Shown piece by piece: positions 42,543 through 57,100 of a DNA stretch of 64,000 bases. The position numbers and the translations under genes were made by a program. This DNA comes from Marsupella aquatica (Eukaryota; Marchantiophyta). Numbering within the stretch: position 1 is the stretch's first letter; each line of letters opens with the position of its first letter. The stretch covers positions 22,258,001-22,322,000 of the forward strand of contig OZ316897.1 in NCBI GenBank assembly GCA_973895155.1, written 5' to 3'. The notes beneath the pieces were generated by a model. The model was not told the DNA's origin. It did no database searches and saw only the letters and a list, made by a program, of their open reading frames with translations.

Positions 42543-45500
42543 GGTGTATCGGTAGATTGGATGCCCACCTGTTGTTCTAATTCCGTTCGCTCCAATGTGA
42601 TCAGGATTCAATTAACTGCACGTCGTGGACAGTTTCGGCAGGCTAGTAAAGAAGCACTCAGACTGTACGCAAGTCCGAATGCGTTCAGTGAGGTGTTAAC
42701 AGGGTAGATTTGGCAAGTCTAATAGCTGGTTCCGGTTGAATCATTTGAACAAGGACAACGGTATTTATAGGAATTGATCGAGGAAATTAGCTGAGGGAAT
42801 TGGCTGAGTGCAGTTCCTTGTAGAGAAAGGCAAGCCTGTTTGACAAAGTCAACAATTGGAAACAACGGTTAGAAGGAAGGCCCGACGGCTCTCAACCCTC
42901 CTCCCGCCCGGCCGACACGCCCGGTCTTGTCTGTGCTGGGTCATGACTTCGTGAATTGACGAGCATGAGGAAGTCGGTCAGGATAGCTGATCGACCACTT
43001 CGGACTTTGTACAACTAACGGCATTACACATCACATTGTACACCTGGCTGGAACGATATTCCTCAAGAAAGGGTCCGTGCCTCCGTGGCTTCTGAAGCGA
43101 GGACAAAAAATAATTGAAGTGGCTAGCAGATCAAATTTACAAGTAAAAAGTGCATAAACGGACCCTATTTGTGATACAAAACTGGACGCCGTATATGCAT
43201 CGTATATCATTACATATATGAAACGTGGGAGTGTTCATTGTGCTGTGCATCTATATATGCTGCAGTGAGGTGAGATGTATTTGATAAAATGGCCTGAGAA
43301 TAAATAAAGCAGTAGAATAGTTCATGCTTGTTAGACCCGAACGTGGTGCCAAGTGGTGTTGCTGGGACGTTCACAAGGATCAGTCTACCTAGACCTTCTG
43401 TACCAAAAGCCTTTGGGGAAGATCAGTCTTAGTGTGATTTGTCCAACTCGTTTTTGTGAATGAGAATTGGGATAGAGACAGGTGGTGAGAAAGACCACCG
43501 CTTGCCAACAGTTGATAACTCCGAGATAACTCAAAGTCAGTCACTCATTGACGAAGTTTAGTTACGTGTATTAGTCCGATTTCACAATAGAGGCCAGGTC
43601 TCTCCGGAAGTGGCTATTTCCGATCAATCAGGGATGAACGTACGCTTATCGCGTGAGGCTGGATTGCATAAGTTTAGTCTTTGATCCATGGTTAATGAAC
43701 AATTGAAGGCGAGTCAAGCTGACTATTTCTTCTTGCCATGTCGAATTGCCGCCAACGAACCGGGAGAAAACATCCAATCTCCTACTTCGTTTGAACAAAA
43801 CGCTATATTGGAACAACCCCACAGCAGCAATCTTGACTAGGATGTTCTAGGCGATGAGTAAGCATACGAACTGACCAACAAATACGAATAATCAGCATAC
43901 CAGCTGAAACTTTTACTATCAAGCTGTACCTTGGAAGCTTCAGTGCAATGAAATTATACTTTCTGTCCAGTCTGATCATTATATGGGCTTTCAACGTTGG
44001 ACGTTACAACTTCCATGTAGTGAGTAAACCGGAAAACCCGAGACACCTCTTGAACTCCCCACCTTCATAGAACACTCTAGGTTTCTGGATGTAGATAAGT
44101 TTCGGTCCCTTTGACTTCGTGTGGCAGAAAGTTAATTGCCAATCACATAGCCATGCAATGAAGGAATGACAGAGAAGTTCAGAATCACTGAATGATATAG
44201 TCAGTAGGATGACTAAATTTGGCAATGTTAGGCTTCTTAGCTAGCATTTCAAGCTTGATTGATAGATAATCGAAATTGGTTTCTTACAAACCACATTGCG
44301 AGAACTTCAAGGCATTAACAACAGAAAAATTCTGAATTTTCTGATGTCTTAAATATTGGAGGAAATCTGGCAATGTTAAGTTAATTTGAAAATTAGTTCC
44401 ATAGGCTTATAATCATTCCGAGCACGAAAGGTGTCTTCAGAGATGCGAGAGAAATAGAAAATTGTTCTTTGCACTGCAATACTTTCAAAGAAGGAAATTC
44501 ATAAGTTCTTGAGCTCAAACTGTAGTACTTGGTTCTTTGTTAGGTTAATACTGACAAGGCATGTGGCTTTAATAATCTACACTTGGCCCCTTACTCTTCT
44601 TTTTTTGCAACCCATGAATTTGGCTCTTGAATGGAGTTGACCAGTGAGTCCAAAACCCTGATGGAGTGGATTTTGTATACATCTCAACTTTGCAATGAAA
44701 ACTGTGCATCACTTGGGCCGCTGTGCTAGTAGTTAATAATCACTTGTGTAAAGTGGGCGTGAATCACGAAAGTTTTTCAAAATTAAACGAGGTAACAGAA
44801 AAATTAATGGAGAAGTTAAGCCCATCCGGATAGACTGATCCTCAGAATCATGCAAGACAATCCACAGTATCACTTTCACTAAGTCTGTTGTATTCGATTT
44901 TACTCACAAGCATGAAAGGAAGGCTCCACAAACTAATTTCCACATCTCATACATATTCAGGCCAAATGTTTAAATTTTCCTAATTAATATATATATAAAA
45001 CACTCGAAAGAACAAAGGTCGCTAAAATCCGGAGATAGTATAAATTTGGATGTTTGCAGAGGCAAGAAGTTACACAATAGTAAAGGGGAGAGAACAAAGT
45101 AAACTTATCACATAAAACCAACTAACTAAAAGCTCCATGACCCAAAAGGCCCTAAACAAACAAGAACTACAGTCGAGCCCTAAAAAGCTCCAAATTAACA
45201 AAAAACAATGTCGACTAGCTGCGGACCTCAGAGTGCTACCTACAACCAGGCAGACTTATTCTATGAATTGGAAGCATTATAGATGCCTCCATATCAAATA
45301 ATGAAGAAATACCGTTAGTCTCAGCAGCAGCCTTACATTCTTAAGTGCGAAGTACTGCCTGGATCCTTGGTGAGTCTAGCTAAGATGGCATTTTCACAAC
45401 AAATTTAGGCTTGATACCCAATGCCTGTACGGGAATGTACGGGAATGTAGTGCCCCCAAGTTTGAACAAAGTGTATCTACACCAAGCTTCACTACAACTA

Positions 45501-45586
45501 TGCGAATCTGCGAATCCGTCTTTAGACCAATGCTCCAAGACAGAAGCCAATTCGTTAATGGTGTAACATCGACCAGATTGCACTGT
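42543..45586. other. Promoter flank and intergenic DNA between germin-like copies 2 and 3
   Basis: 42762-42770 TATA box and 42840-42852 W-box dyad of copy 2. The block 43190-43990 is a diverged duplicate of 47240-47960. From about 44575 the sequence matches the 3' side of copy 1 (25330-25560 and 27430-28230), but about 1.86 kb present on the left (25560-27420) is missing here. No gene seen. Confidence 0.6.
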
Positions 45587-46591
45587 CTACCAGGTTAAGG
45601 TGACATTGTTCTTCATCGCAACGGACTGCTTGACCTTGTCTATTTCCTGGTTGTTGCCATTGATGCCGAAGGCCGTGCTGAGAACATTGTCGGGGAGACC
45701 TTTGCCACCGGCGGTGAAGAGAGCTTTGGCAATCAGGAGCGTTCCGGGGTTCTCACTGGAGAGCGCAGAGAATCCTAAAGCCGGTCCCTTACCATTATTG
45801 CGCTGCCAGTGCAAAGTACCCTTGGGAAACACAAAGATGTCGCCCGCCTGCACAGTTGTCTCGAAAAGCTCGTTTGCGGTATCGACAAATCCCACGTCAA
45901 GTGCCCCTGAAACATAATTAAACCACAACAATCACCAATTCAGTCTTCATGATAATTAATCATCACGGGGAAAACCAGGATTTTCAACATGTTTGAACGT
46001 ACCGAAGCATAGTTCTTTTCTAGCACGGGGGCACCAGCAGCTCGTCACATCATGTAACGATTCTAGTGAAACATAGCTGCAGGAAATTAAACGCTAAGTG
46101 CGACTACTGACGAGCCTGCGGTCCTTCAGCACGTACGACATTGCAGGATTTTGATTACATCAAATGAATCAAGTAACTTGATATGGTTTTTCGTTTAAGG
46201 GAATCCCCATAGATCCGGATTATGTTGGCATGCGCACGATTTTAATCGATTACGTGCAGTGTCATAGCGAATTTTTCGGAACTGTACCTGAAAGAACGTA
46301 GAACACTTCGGTTGCGCGAGGATGAGTATGGGGATCAATCTGCGACTCTGCGCCGAACTCGAACAGCACAGCTGCAAGGCCCAGCCCGCTGAGTCCTCTG
46401 ATGGCGGCTCCAGTGGGCGCCGCTATTCCCTTGCCTAACGTCTGAGGGTTGCGGAATCCCTTGAAAGTAAAGTCGTTCACGGTCGGGTTGGTGACATTGA
46501 AATCGGTGGTGAGGTCGGGATCACTCGCAAGAGCTGTGTGCACCATCAGTGTGGACACCAGCAGTCCCAGAATGAACAAGAATTTCGCCAT
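45587..46591 (-). CDS. Germin-like protein, copy 3
   Basis: Exons 46591-46288 (304 nt) and 45906-45587 (320 nt), intron 381 bp, 207 aa. Closest to copy 1, including intron and promoter. Differences include KGPALGF for KTPASGF and VQAGD for VLAGD. Signal peptide, germin boxes and metal ligands intact; N-terminal Cys pair absent. TATA at 46812-46820 and W-box dyad at 46881-46893. Confidence 0.95.
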
Positions 46592-49500
46592 GGTGTATCG
46601 GTTGATTCGATACCCACCTGTTGTTCTAATTCCGTTCTCTCCGATGTGATGAAAATTCAATTAATTACACGTGGTCGACAGTTTCGGCAGGCTAGCGAAG
46701 AAGCACTCAGGCATGCAAACAAGTCCGAATGCTTTCAGTGAGGTGCTAAAAGGATAGATTTCGCAAGTCGAAGATCCGGTTCCGTTTGAATCGTTTGAAC
46801 AAGGACAACGGTATTTATAGGAATTGAATGAGTGTAATTGGCTGAGGAGAGCAGTTCCTTGTAGAGAAAGGCAAGTCTGTTTGACAAAGTCAACAAGTGA
46901 GGACAACGGCGAGATACTTAGACGAAGGCTCCACGGCTTCAACCTTCCTCCCGCCTCAGCCGACAGGCCCGGTCTTGTCTGGGCTGGGTCATGACTTGGT
47001 GAACGGACGAGCAGGTTGGCTTGGTTGGAAGGTCGATCGCCCACTTCGAACTTTGTACAATTAAAGGCATTACACATTGTACCCTTGGCTGAAACGAGAT
47101 TCCTCAACGTACAAGGGGTCCGTGCCTCCGTGCTTCTGAAGCGAGGACAAAATTATTGAAGTGGCTAGCAGATCCAAGTGAAAAGTGCATAAACGGAGCC
47201 TCTTTGTGCGACAAATCTGCACGCTGTACATGCATGCAATAGTACGTAAATCATTTTATATATATTTGAAACGTGGAGTGTTCATGCTGTTGTGTATCTA
47301 TCTATGTTGAAGTGAAATGTACTACATAAAATGGCCCGAGAAGGAATAGAGTAGTAGAATAGTTCATGCTGGTTAGACCCGAGTTGGGACTATCAGACTT
47401 AGTTTGATTTGTTCAAGTCGTTTTCGTGAATCAGAAGGAGATAGAGACAAGTGTGGTACACGGAGAAAGACGCGCCTTCCAAGACTCAATTACTCGTGGT
47501 CCGTCACCCATTGACGAGGTTCAGTACCGTGTATCACAGTAATTTCAGCATCCAAACAGGTTGGCCAGGTCTCTCCTGGAAGTGGCCATTTCCGATGAAC
47601 CAGATGTGCACGGTTACCTGTTGAGGCCGGATTCGAGAATCTTAGTCTTCGATCCATAGCGAAGTTATTGAAGGCGAGTCAAGCTGACTACTGTACACTT
47701 CTTGCCATGTCTAGCTAATTGCCGCCGCCAATGAACCGGAAGAAACCATCAAATTTCCGCAAACGTTATAGGAAACGGGACAGTGGATGTTCTAGTCGAT
47801 GAGGAATGCAGAACAACTGACAGTCACACAAATACGAGAAAGCTGATCGAGCATTATACAAACAATTACAGTTATAGGCTGAAATATATTTTATGCAGTC
47901 GGGATATAAGTTTAAGCCCCGATATCTCGACCTCACCGTTGGGTTTTACAACTCACATGGACTGAGCAAATTACCTGCAACCCACTTTACACCTCTTGAG
48001 CTGCCCACCTTCATATATAGAACCAGCTAGCTTTTTGCATGTAAGTAACACGTTCCCTGTTGTTTCGTGTGCGGCCAGCAGGAAATTCCATGGCAAACAC
48101 ATAGGAAAGCCAGACTATGAAGGGATGATCCAGAAGTTCAAAAATCCGTGAGATCTTGTAGCCCAGAGTGTGGAGACTCTAGACAGGTATAGAGTTCAAA
48201 TGCATGTGGCGACTAATTGTTCCTTTTTTATGTGAGGTTTCACAAATTTTCCCTTAAAATATATTTATATTTAATCACATGCATCTTGTCATATCTTGTC
48301 ATTACTTGACTAAATAGTGTAAACTTAGGCTAGGTGGAGAGCTCTTTCCAAGTACCATCGGCATCGGTACCTCTTGTTTAATCCAGTACAGGGGTGCAAA
48401 CAAAATAATGAGTCTATTTTAGATGAATTTTAATGTCATGATTGTAAGTCATTTTTTCTAATATAGACAAAATATGACAACTGAAGGCATTTAAAAATTA
48501 AAGAGTGAGTAAAACACACATATCAAGGGGTTTAGTCTTAGTGGGGCCCCAGGGTGCTAAGCATTGATTTCCAAGCACTAAGGGTTTGATAAGGAGCTAC
48601 TGTAGATCGATGACGGAGGAAGTTGGATTGTTTCTTGCCTCCATGAACATTGCAAGACCTTCAAGACACAAAAATGTGTAATCTCCTTAATATTTAAATC
48701 TGACCATGTCAGTCTCACTTGAAAGTTCTTTCCAAAACTCTTCCAATCAATCCATGCAAGCAATCTAGTCTAGATGAGGAAGAAATTAAGATTTGCTTAT
48801 TGCCAGTGACAAGGCAAATGTTCTAGGAACTAGTAAAAAAGTCAGAATTTTGTGATCTATTTTACTTAGCACTTGACAAATACAACAATGTTAGGTTAGT
48901 TGGTATTAAGCTCTTTCTAAAACCTTTTTAAAATTCTAAGCAAAAACGGATTCATCCAAGATTTAAGAGAGAAAATCCAAACAAGTTTTCAACTAGATAG
49001 GACTTTCAAGAACAGAGAATTTCAGAAATTAGTTATCTCTTCAATACTTGACAAATTTGACAATGTTAGGGTCATTATAAAGCTCTAACTTCTGAAAGCA
49101 CTTTGAAGCATTTTAAGCACAAGAGATTTGATCTAAAGATAAGGTTAAGGAGAAATTAAAAAATAATACTTAGTTTCTTACCCATGACAGCCAGACTTTG
49201 AGGGTACATTGGGACTATGAGTTTATAGTAAGTGACAAATGTGGAGACAATTGAAGACTAGCTCAGATCACCATGACTGGCTGTGGAGGAACTGGAAACC
49301 AAGTGTAACAGGTCTCCTAGCGGGTCTTTTTTTTTCTTTCTTTTTTCTTTTTTTTAGGACCCCCTCCTAGTCATTTATAGGTCACTTTTGTGACAGTTCT
49401 AAAAAAAATTAAAATAAAAACATCTTCAAACATGATTTCTAATCTACATAACATCTTTTCTTTGTCAAAATATTCACATTTTTTGGTGCTAGAAAATACT

Positions 49501-52500
49501 TAGTCGTTCTGTCAGACTCCTTAGGTCACACGTAATAGTCCTATTTGGTAGCATTGTACATTTCTCACTGGACAAGCAAAAGATCCATATTTTTTGATAG
49601 AGTGAATCACAATTTAGACGTTAAGCTGTACTTTTGGGTAAATTGGAAGATTCCACTGCAAGGGCATTAATAGCACTCTTGATGGTTCCCATTGTGTGAC
49701 AAACAAGAAGTCGCTTTTGGTTTGTTGGTAAGGTTATAATTGTACTTATCAATAAAGAGTGGATGATGATGTTGTGGTGGACGAGCATGCCATTGTAACC
49801 TTCACCCAGTGCTCAGTCAAGTCTTGGGACTCAATATTGGTTGTTCAAGGGTCATCACTTAAACTAGAAGGTACGTATAATATTAGAATTTGTCAATCAT
49901 GGAGCCCTATTATCAGTTGGACTATCAGTCTGGCTTTCCCCTAAAGGAAATCAATATATCTCCACTATCAGGTTCAAGATATACCCATCCACACTCCATA
50001 ATTGATTCCTCCAAACTAGTTAGAAACTCCTATCATTTAGCTGACTTATATAAACTAGACTTCGCTATGTGTGTGGTAATGTTATGGTAGGGCTTTAGGT
50101 TGAGTTTTGAGGGATTACTATTGCCCTGAATGTCCTTATGATAAGGCATTCTTAAACTTAAAGATTTAAGAGATTTTTAATTTTTACTATTTTCAGTAAA
50201 AGTAGATGAGAGGCTTAGAGTTTAGAATCCAAATCTGGAATGTGCATTAATCTCCATGAAAAACACTGGAAATTACAAAGTATAAATTCAAGAAGGGCAT
50301 TAAGTATGAATGCTTACACTTTAATTTGTGTGAAAAGTACTTGGTCCATTCGGGGGTCCATTTGAGTCCTCAGTCAGGTCAAATAATTATTTGTGATCCA
50401 TCTAAGCATTAACTTCTTAGGGGCTCCCTTAATTATGAAAATTTCCAAATCCAGGTGCAATATGGAAAGTGTTGGGTTGGGTTGTGTGGTGTGTTTTTTG
50501 CCTGGGTGACGTTTGCCCCTTTGTGTGATATGGATGGGTCTCTACGCCCCCCTTTTCCAAACAAAAACTATATGTCCTTTGACTATAGTACATGGGCTGG
50601 ACTGTGGGAATTGCAAGACAAAATTCAGCAAGTTCCTGTTCCTCCCTGTCCCCCGTGAGCATCCTTTCCTTTCAGGAGTAGAATTGATGACACTGCAGGC
50701 TCGACTGATAGTATTCATTGGTTATAATCCCAGACCCACGTACCCGCCCACATACTATTATGTACCCTGCCGGTTCCTTTCACATTGGCAGGTCGTTTGG
50801 AGCGCTTCCTCTCCTGCTGCGGGGGTTAAATTTCTGGTTTAGCTTCCTTTCTTTGGGGTCTACTTCCCTCCTGGTTTCCTGCCTCCCCGGTTTTTGGCTT
50901 GATAACCTTGAATGGTCCCCCTGGGTGCCAGCCGGCCTTTTCCTTAGTGGCAAATTTTGCCACATTCCACCTTAGTTCCCAAAAAGCTTTCGCCACTTTT
51001 GACTAAAACTTGCTAGTATTTTCTTTCTCATCAAGCCAGTGTCCCACCTAATCACAGGCCCCTTTAGCCCAAATCTAATGGTCACCCTTAAATCTAGGGA
51101 GATCTGACGGTCAGGAAAATAATAAGATAAGTAATATTTTGAGCATCTTCTCTTTCACACCACTGAATTTTAGTAGTGGCTGTGAAGAGAAGGCTCTCGT
51201 TGTGGATTATTTTATGGTAAATTTATTTACTTACTTAGGGTTTTGTTAATTGAATCAACCAGAATAATATTTTATTCATAGATGAATAGTCGTGTCTCTT
51301 TAATAAGCCTTTCATCTAACCAATCACAAAACGAATAAAATTGATTTGATTGACAAAAACTGAATTTTTGGAATGGACAGCCCCCTGGCCCTATGGGAAC
51401 ATTCAACACTCTGGCAAGAAACAAAACACTTAAAGAATACGCTGGTCAGTGCCAAAACCCTTTAAAAAATTGGGGTGCCGACCCCAATTTGTGGGCCACC
51501 CCTGTTGCTTTTTGAATGTACTACACTTGGTGTTTTCGAAGGAAAAAAGAAAAGTGAGCACCCTTACCGCACCTTGATAAGCTGTCCTCGCATATCGCCG
51601 CGCATCGAGAACTTATTGAAAAAATAGACAGGCCCTCGACATTGTCACCCACCTGGATATACGGAATGCTGGATTTAAAGAAGTGGAGGAGCTGCGGCTG
51701 TTCGGCTATTTGACAGTCGCATTTTCGAAGAAAAACCTCTCTTCGATGTTGCAGAATTTGCATCCATGGAATTGAAGCAGATACTGATCTTGTTGACTTG
51801 CCATTGTTTTGTTTCAATTCCCTGCAGCTCGCGTTCTAGACTTCCAGTGGACCATCGACACCAGGGTGAAAGAATTAGGCATAAAACATCCCTGGACTTT
51901 ATGATCAGCATAACAGCTGCATATCGAGCTGTATACCCTCGGACCAATGCAAGTGCATGTGCGATGTCCAATGCAAGTGCTTGTCGTGAATTTTGTAGCC
52001 TGTAACGCGTTTCCACAAATTTCGAAGTTCTCTATAATCGTGGATGCACTGCGTGAACTCCCCAGGGTATATGTAAGCTAGGTGTCCATCAAAGTACCTC
52101 GAGACAAACATTGTGAGCACAACGCACTGAGCAACCGATCCTAGATTGAGATGTTCCACTTTGAGCTGGTTTTGTATAACTCAAGCGCGCAATTCAGCTA
52201 TCGCAAACCAATCATGTCGACGTTCGTTAATTTGGGATTGTGACGGGACTCCTGCAACTCTCCGAGCCAGTCCTACCTTAGCAGCGATGGGCGCCCAACA
52301 GAAATTGCAACATGTACGTCCAGGTATCAAGGACATACCTCTCATACTGTTACCTATCGGGTGCCGAGAGGCGCTGAGTCCATAATGGAGCTCGAAAGCC
52401 TTTCAATTCCAATCCGAGTAACCGAGGTTGGACCCCGCCCGCCGCCCCAACATGTTATGACAACCATTGCTTGGGCAACGCGTTGCACCATCCCGGAGTT

Positions 52501-54110
52501 CAAAACCCGTGAGCAGGGGGATAGCGGGTTTTCCGTGTTTCTGGCCCCAGTGACATCCACTTCTGCAAGCCCGGTTCAATCCAGGTCCCTCCACTCCAAC
52601 ACAATTGATTCGACCTGCAATACCTAGGTAGCCTGTGGCTACGAATTCACCATCGTCCGATTTCACCCACCGAGTACAACATAGTATCATCGACAGCAGC
52701 AGGCCGATACATCAGATACAACTGCTTTTGACAAAGAAGACGGTGATGGTGCTGTAGAGACGACTGCAAACAGGCTTTGGTGGTTCGCCAGGAAGCTAGC
52801 GAGCGAGCGCGTTCATTACTCCACAAGATGTCTACGCTGGACACAACCAGTAGTGAGTTAATTCAACGAGTATTGAATAGATTGAGCAAGTGTGGAGTTT
52901 AAAGTTCTGTCCGCGTTACAAAATACACTCGAATCAGTCTTTGTGCCGCAGTCTAAGGTGCATGCAATCAGGCGGGTGGTACCTTTGACTCTGCTAGTGT
53001 AGACTGACAGTTAGGGGTTCACTTGCAGAAAAAAACTATGTCGAGGGGCAGCATATAGAACACAATCAGGGCAACAACCAAGAAACAGGTACACTGATGA
53101 AGATGATAGGGTAATCTGCTGAGTTCTAATCTCGTTAATTGAGTACTTCTTCCTCTCCTCGATCAGGTGTTATTTATTATTGGAAGGGGATAAGTAGAGT
53201 CACTTACACTGGGATGCAACCCTGGACGTTGCAAGGGTGCGTTCAGTCACGGACAGCCCCTCCTCCGTCACACGACTAAGCCGCCATTTAGCCAGCATTA
53301 ACTCGCCTCACGTACAGTTGCGCCTCGTCCTCAATGTTTGGCGTCCTTAATGTTTGGCATGGTTGCTAAGGCTAAACAACATGGAGCCCTTGGTAGGAGA
53401 GTGCACCCATCAATGATTTGTAAGTTGTTCTATTGTGCACAAGAGCAAATCTTGAAAAATTGTAGAAGAAAGAATCAGACGACTTGACAAACCCCTTTAT
53501 TGTTTTTCATCCAAATTCAGCGTTAGTACAAGATTCCAGTCTCCACAGTTTATATTAAGTACTATGGTACATAGAAGGAATTCTGGGGTGATGTTGATTG
53601 TGGTTCCCCTACCAAAAACTAATCTGCAATGTGAAATGTATGTCTACTGTAGATCTAAGCTTACCAGCTCGCCAGCGAGAGTATAAACGTAACTTCTAAG
53701 GACATGGTCTCGGTCATGCTGGAGTTTTCAAATGTCAGGACTGTGAGGTGTCCCTGGTTCAAGTAGGCGCCAGTGTAGACTGTGATATGTGCACGAGTGG
53801 ACATCGACCTAATTTCTAACATTGTCGGTCAAAAATTAAAATCTACTATTGTACACAGTTACGTAGTCTGCTACTTCCATTTTCAAAACAAGGGCCAGAT
53901 AACTGATCAGGTAGCCATGCATTTTAAAGAAGCTTGGGCACTAAACATCTCCTATTTCAATAGAGTCAGCTACAGTAGCAGATCGAGAGTAATGTACATG
54001 ATTGATAGGAGGAAGTCTTGCTTGAAGCGGATCGTCAGGCCCTGCTCGATATGACTTGAACCTGTTTAATTCCGAAAAAGGAACGTATTCGCACTCAATA
54101 GGGTGAGACG
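46592..54110. other. Intergenic DNA between germin-like copy 3 and the LNK-like gene
   Basis: 46592-47960 is duplicated promoter-side sequence. A SINE-like copy lies near 48155-48270. A pyrimidine tract lies at 49327-49356. The interval 51540-52850 is somewhat GC-richer. In it the - strand from about 51735 to 51560 reads openly as CDCQIAEQPQLLHFF... and ends at a possible donor (gcg/gtaagg); this might be one exon of an unrecognised gene. Otherwise no gene is supported. Confidence 0.5.
48155..48270 (+). repeat. SINE-like repeat (copy B)
   Basis: gactctagacaggtatagagttcaaatgcatgtggcgactaattgttcc... aligns block by block with copy A at 24985-25075, ending in the same cccttaaaat A/T tail. Confidence 0.45.
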
Positions 54111-57100
54111 TCAAGCTTGAAAAAACTCTGAGCCTGATCGTGTGTATGCCACAGTGTCGACCATGTTTCTCGAGACGGTTGCACCTCTTTCATCAAAGAT
54201 ACTCATCCCCGTCGACGCACTGATGTTTCCCAGACTTCTTCCTCGAGACTCGCCTTCGAAGCGGGAGCCATCGTCGTAAAGCATTGGAGAGAAGCCAACT
54301 GTAACATTCTTCGCAGTTGAGTTGTAGCTCGGCGCTGATGATTGAGGTCGATGGAACCGATTGATTTCGTTTACTTCACCCCGGTTCTGTATGCTCAGTG
54401 CAGCACCAGCATTGTCGTCATTCATGTTCATCATGGCGAAGCTTTGGTTTGAGAGTTGCTGACCGTCCATACCATGATTGCCTGCCGCAAGCTCTATGTG
54501 GTGACCATCACTAACAAAGCTACTGGCGTCTGGCGAGCTTTGACTAGATGGCCCTTGAAATCCAACATTATTAACGTTCAAGATCTGTCCGCCATGACTC
54601 GAAGCGTTACTGAGATCACTTGCTATCGAGGATTGTGAGTCGCAACGTCTTGGTCCTCGAATATCCACAGGTTTCGTGGTGGAGCTGTGAATCCCTCCGA
54701 GCTGTCTCGTCGTATGTGCTACTGCACCTCCATATGTGAGGTTGATGACACTAGCCGGTCGATTATTGAGCATTGAAGGATCAACTGGTGAGGAACCTGG
54801 AGGTGGGGACGCGTAGTCTGCTAAGCGAGGTGCGCCACTCCATGTCATGTGAGGAGTGAATGTCCTGGATATAGTTTTCTCTGGCAAAGCTGCTGCTCCA
54901 GATCCATCACGACCGTGAAACTGTGCTTGAACCATGTGAGCAGAACCTTTTCGAATCTTGTGTTCCGAAGCCGCAGAACTAGGGGTCGACCAACCCGAGT
55001 TGCCCTGACTGCTCGCCACGGCCATAGCTCTTGATCTCGACCAAGAAGGGTGGTGGTCAGGACCCTGTAGACCCGGTAGCGGCAGAGGGGAATATAACAT
55101 ATTCACTAGAGTCCGATCGACAAGATTTGTCTGGGTTTCTATCTGAACCCTGCACATACATACACGTAAAATGAGTCCTCATCTAGTACGTTATTGCTAG
55201 CTAGCGATTGTTGTATATATCGTTGAGATGTCATTCAGGGCCTTGGAATAATGAGACGTCAAATACAGAATGGTCCGATAAGAAATTGCTATATGTTTTC
55301 ACTACCAGAGCTCAAGCTAGTGCTGGACCAAAAGGTTACCATTTCATTCCTAGACAACTTCAAATAGTCATGTGATAAAGGAGGTATGAAGGGATCCTCG
55401 GGAGGGAGGCCCTCTTTGCTCTCAAGCGTTCGGCCTGAGTGGTGTCTATATCGAGTTTCTGAACATCATCTCAAGAGTTGGTCTCCATATCTGCGTGGGC
55501 CTTTAAAGATCATACCTGAACTGTGGTTCTGAAGTGGGTCTATCACAGGAATCCAAATCCATATTTATCATAGCAGCATAGTCAGGTTCTGCAGAAGTGC
55601 GAGTTGAGTCTTGCCGCTCGCGAGCGCTTCTAGCCAATCTATACAGAGATTCTTGGAAACCCAGCCGTGTGCCCATGTCCAGCTGCACATTAAGCCAACA
55701 ATTAAAGCTGTCAGTTCATAAACCCAATTGATACTAGTACAGAATTGAAATATCACTGACAATGTAACATTTACCCGCCTGTGATACGTACAATTGAATT
55801 TCCTTATTTATGTCCTCTGACTTAGTGGTTCGAACTGAGTACTAAAGATTATCAAACGGTTGTCGACTAAGTCGACTCAATCCCTTGCTAAGTAAGATTT
55901 CTTAAATTTAAACATTTGGACCGTTCACCGATTTACGAAATATATTTTGTAAGACATGTGTTAAGACCCTACTAATATGATATCTCAATCAGCCAAATTA
56001 ACCTAGCCAAGCGCTGGAATCAGACTGGAATTACGAAACTAAGTACTTCGAAATTATAGAAGGCGAAATGGGATCAGCTTCACCTGAAGCACTTTCTCTT
56101 GAAATTGTTTTATCACCAGTGCTTCAGTGTCTTCCACATCTGTCTTCGTCTCCATCGAGAAGGCGGACCCAGGTGAACCCCTATTGTCTGTGTGCATATC
56201 CTGATCACGCAGCTTATTAGCTGTCGGAAAGAACCCTCGTGAGAAGAGGAGCTGTTGTTGTTGTTTCTGCGGCAGCTTCTGCTGCTGCGGGTGTGGGTGT
56301 GGGTGTGGGTGCATCGGATGTTTATCGGGACCATTCGGAATCCCATCAGCAGTAATACCAAACTTTAGCTTGCTGCCTCCGGCACCCTCACGTTTTGGCG
56401 GCGATCCCTGACTCTTTTTGTCAAAGGATCTCCTCCTCTCGAGCCGGTTTTTCATCTGTTCGCGCATCTGTTTCTGGGCAAAAGCCATCATCTGCATCTT
56501 TTCAAATTCTTTGGGCAGGCTGCTGCTCGCTCCTGGAGATCCAGCTGGAAAATCAGACCTGGTTGTTCTCTCAGTTTGCAATGCTTGCCTTCGATGCAGT
56601 AAAGACTCGTCTGACTGGTCTTGCTTGAATGGAACACTTCCCACAACAGGGTCTGTCTGCCGTACTCCGCTTCGATAAGAATAGTTCGCATGATATGCAC
56701 TGGAAGTAGGTGGCTGTAAATCAAAGCCTTGGTGCCGAGCTTGATGGTCAGAAGACTGAGGAGTATCATGTTGTTGCGGAAACAGTTTCGAACCAGAGAG
56801 AGAATTTGGAGTCTTGAAGTCTGCCTGGTCTGGGTATGGAGACCACGAAGGTTGAATCGAATCATTGGGGAAACTATGTGATTCCAAGCGAGAGTCTGCA
56901 GGCACGAATGATAACGGTGGTGGCTGCTGCAACAGTGCCCGCAGTGCTGATCGTGAAGATCTCTCTGTGGTGGCAGTTGGGAGAGCTTGCATAGGGGTTG
57001 GGGACCAGTAAGAACTATCTTGCACTTGCTTTTTCATCGCGTCCATCAAATCATGGTCATTCAACAACTTTGTTCCATGCACTAGACAGGTCTGTAGTGA

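Noticed and set aside
51560-51735. Possible exon CDCQIAEQPQLLHFF on the - strand
   Set aside because: Only one weak donor and no clear acceptor, no neighbouring exon found, product not recognised; kept only as a remark in the intergenic entry.
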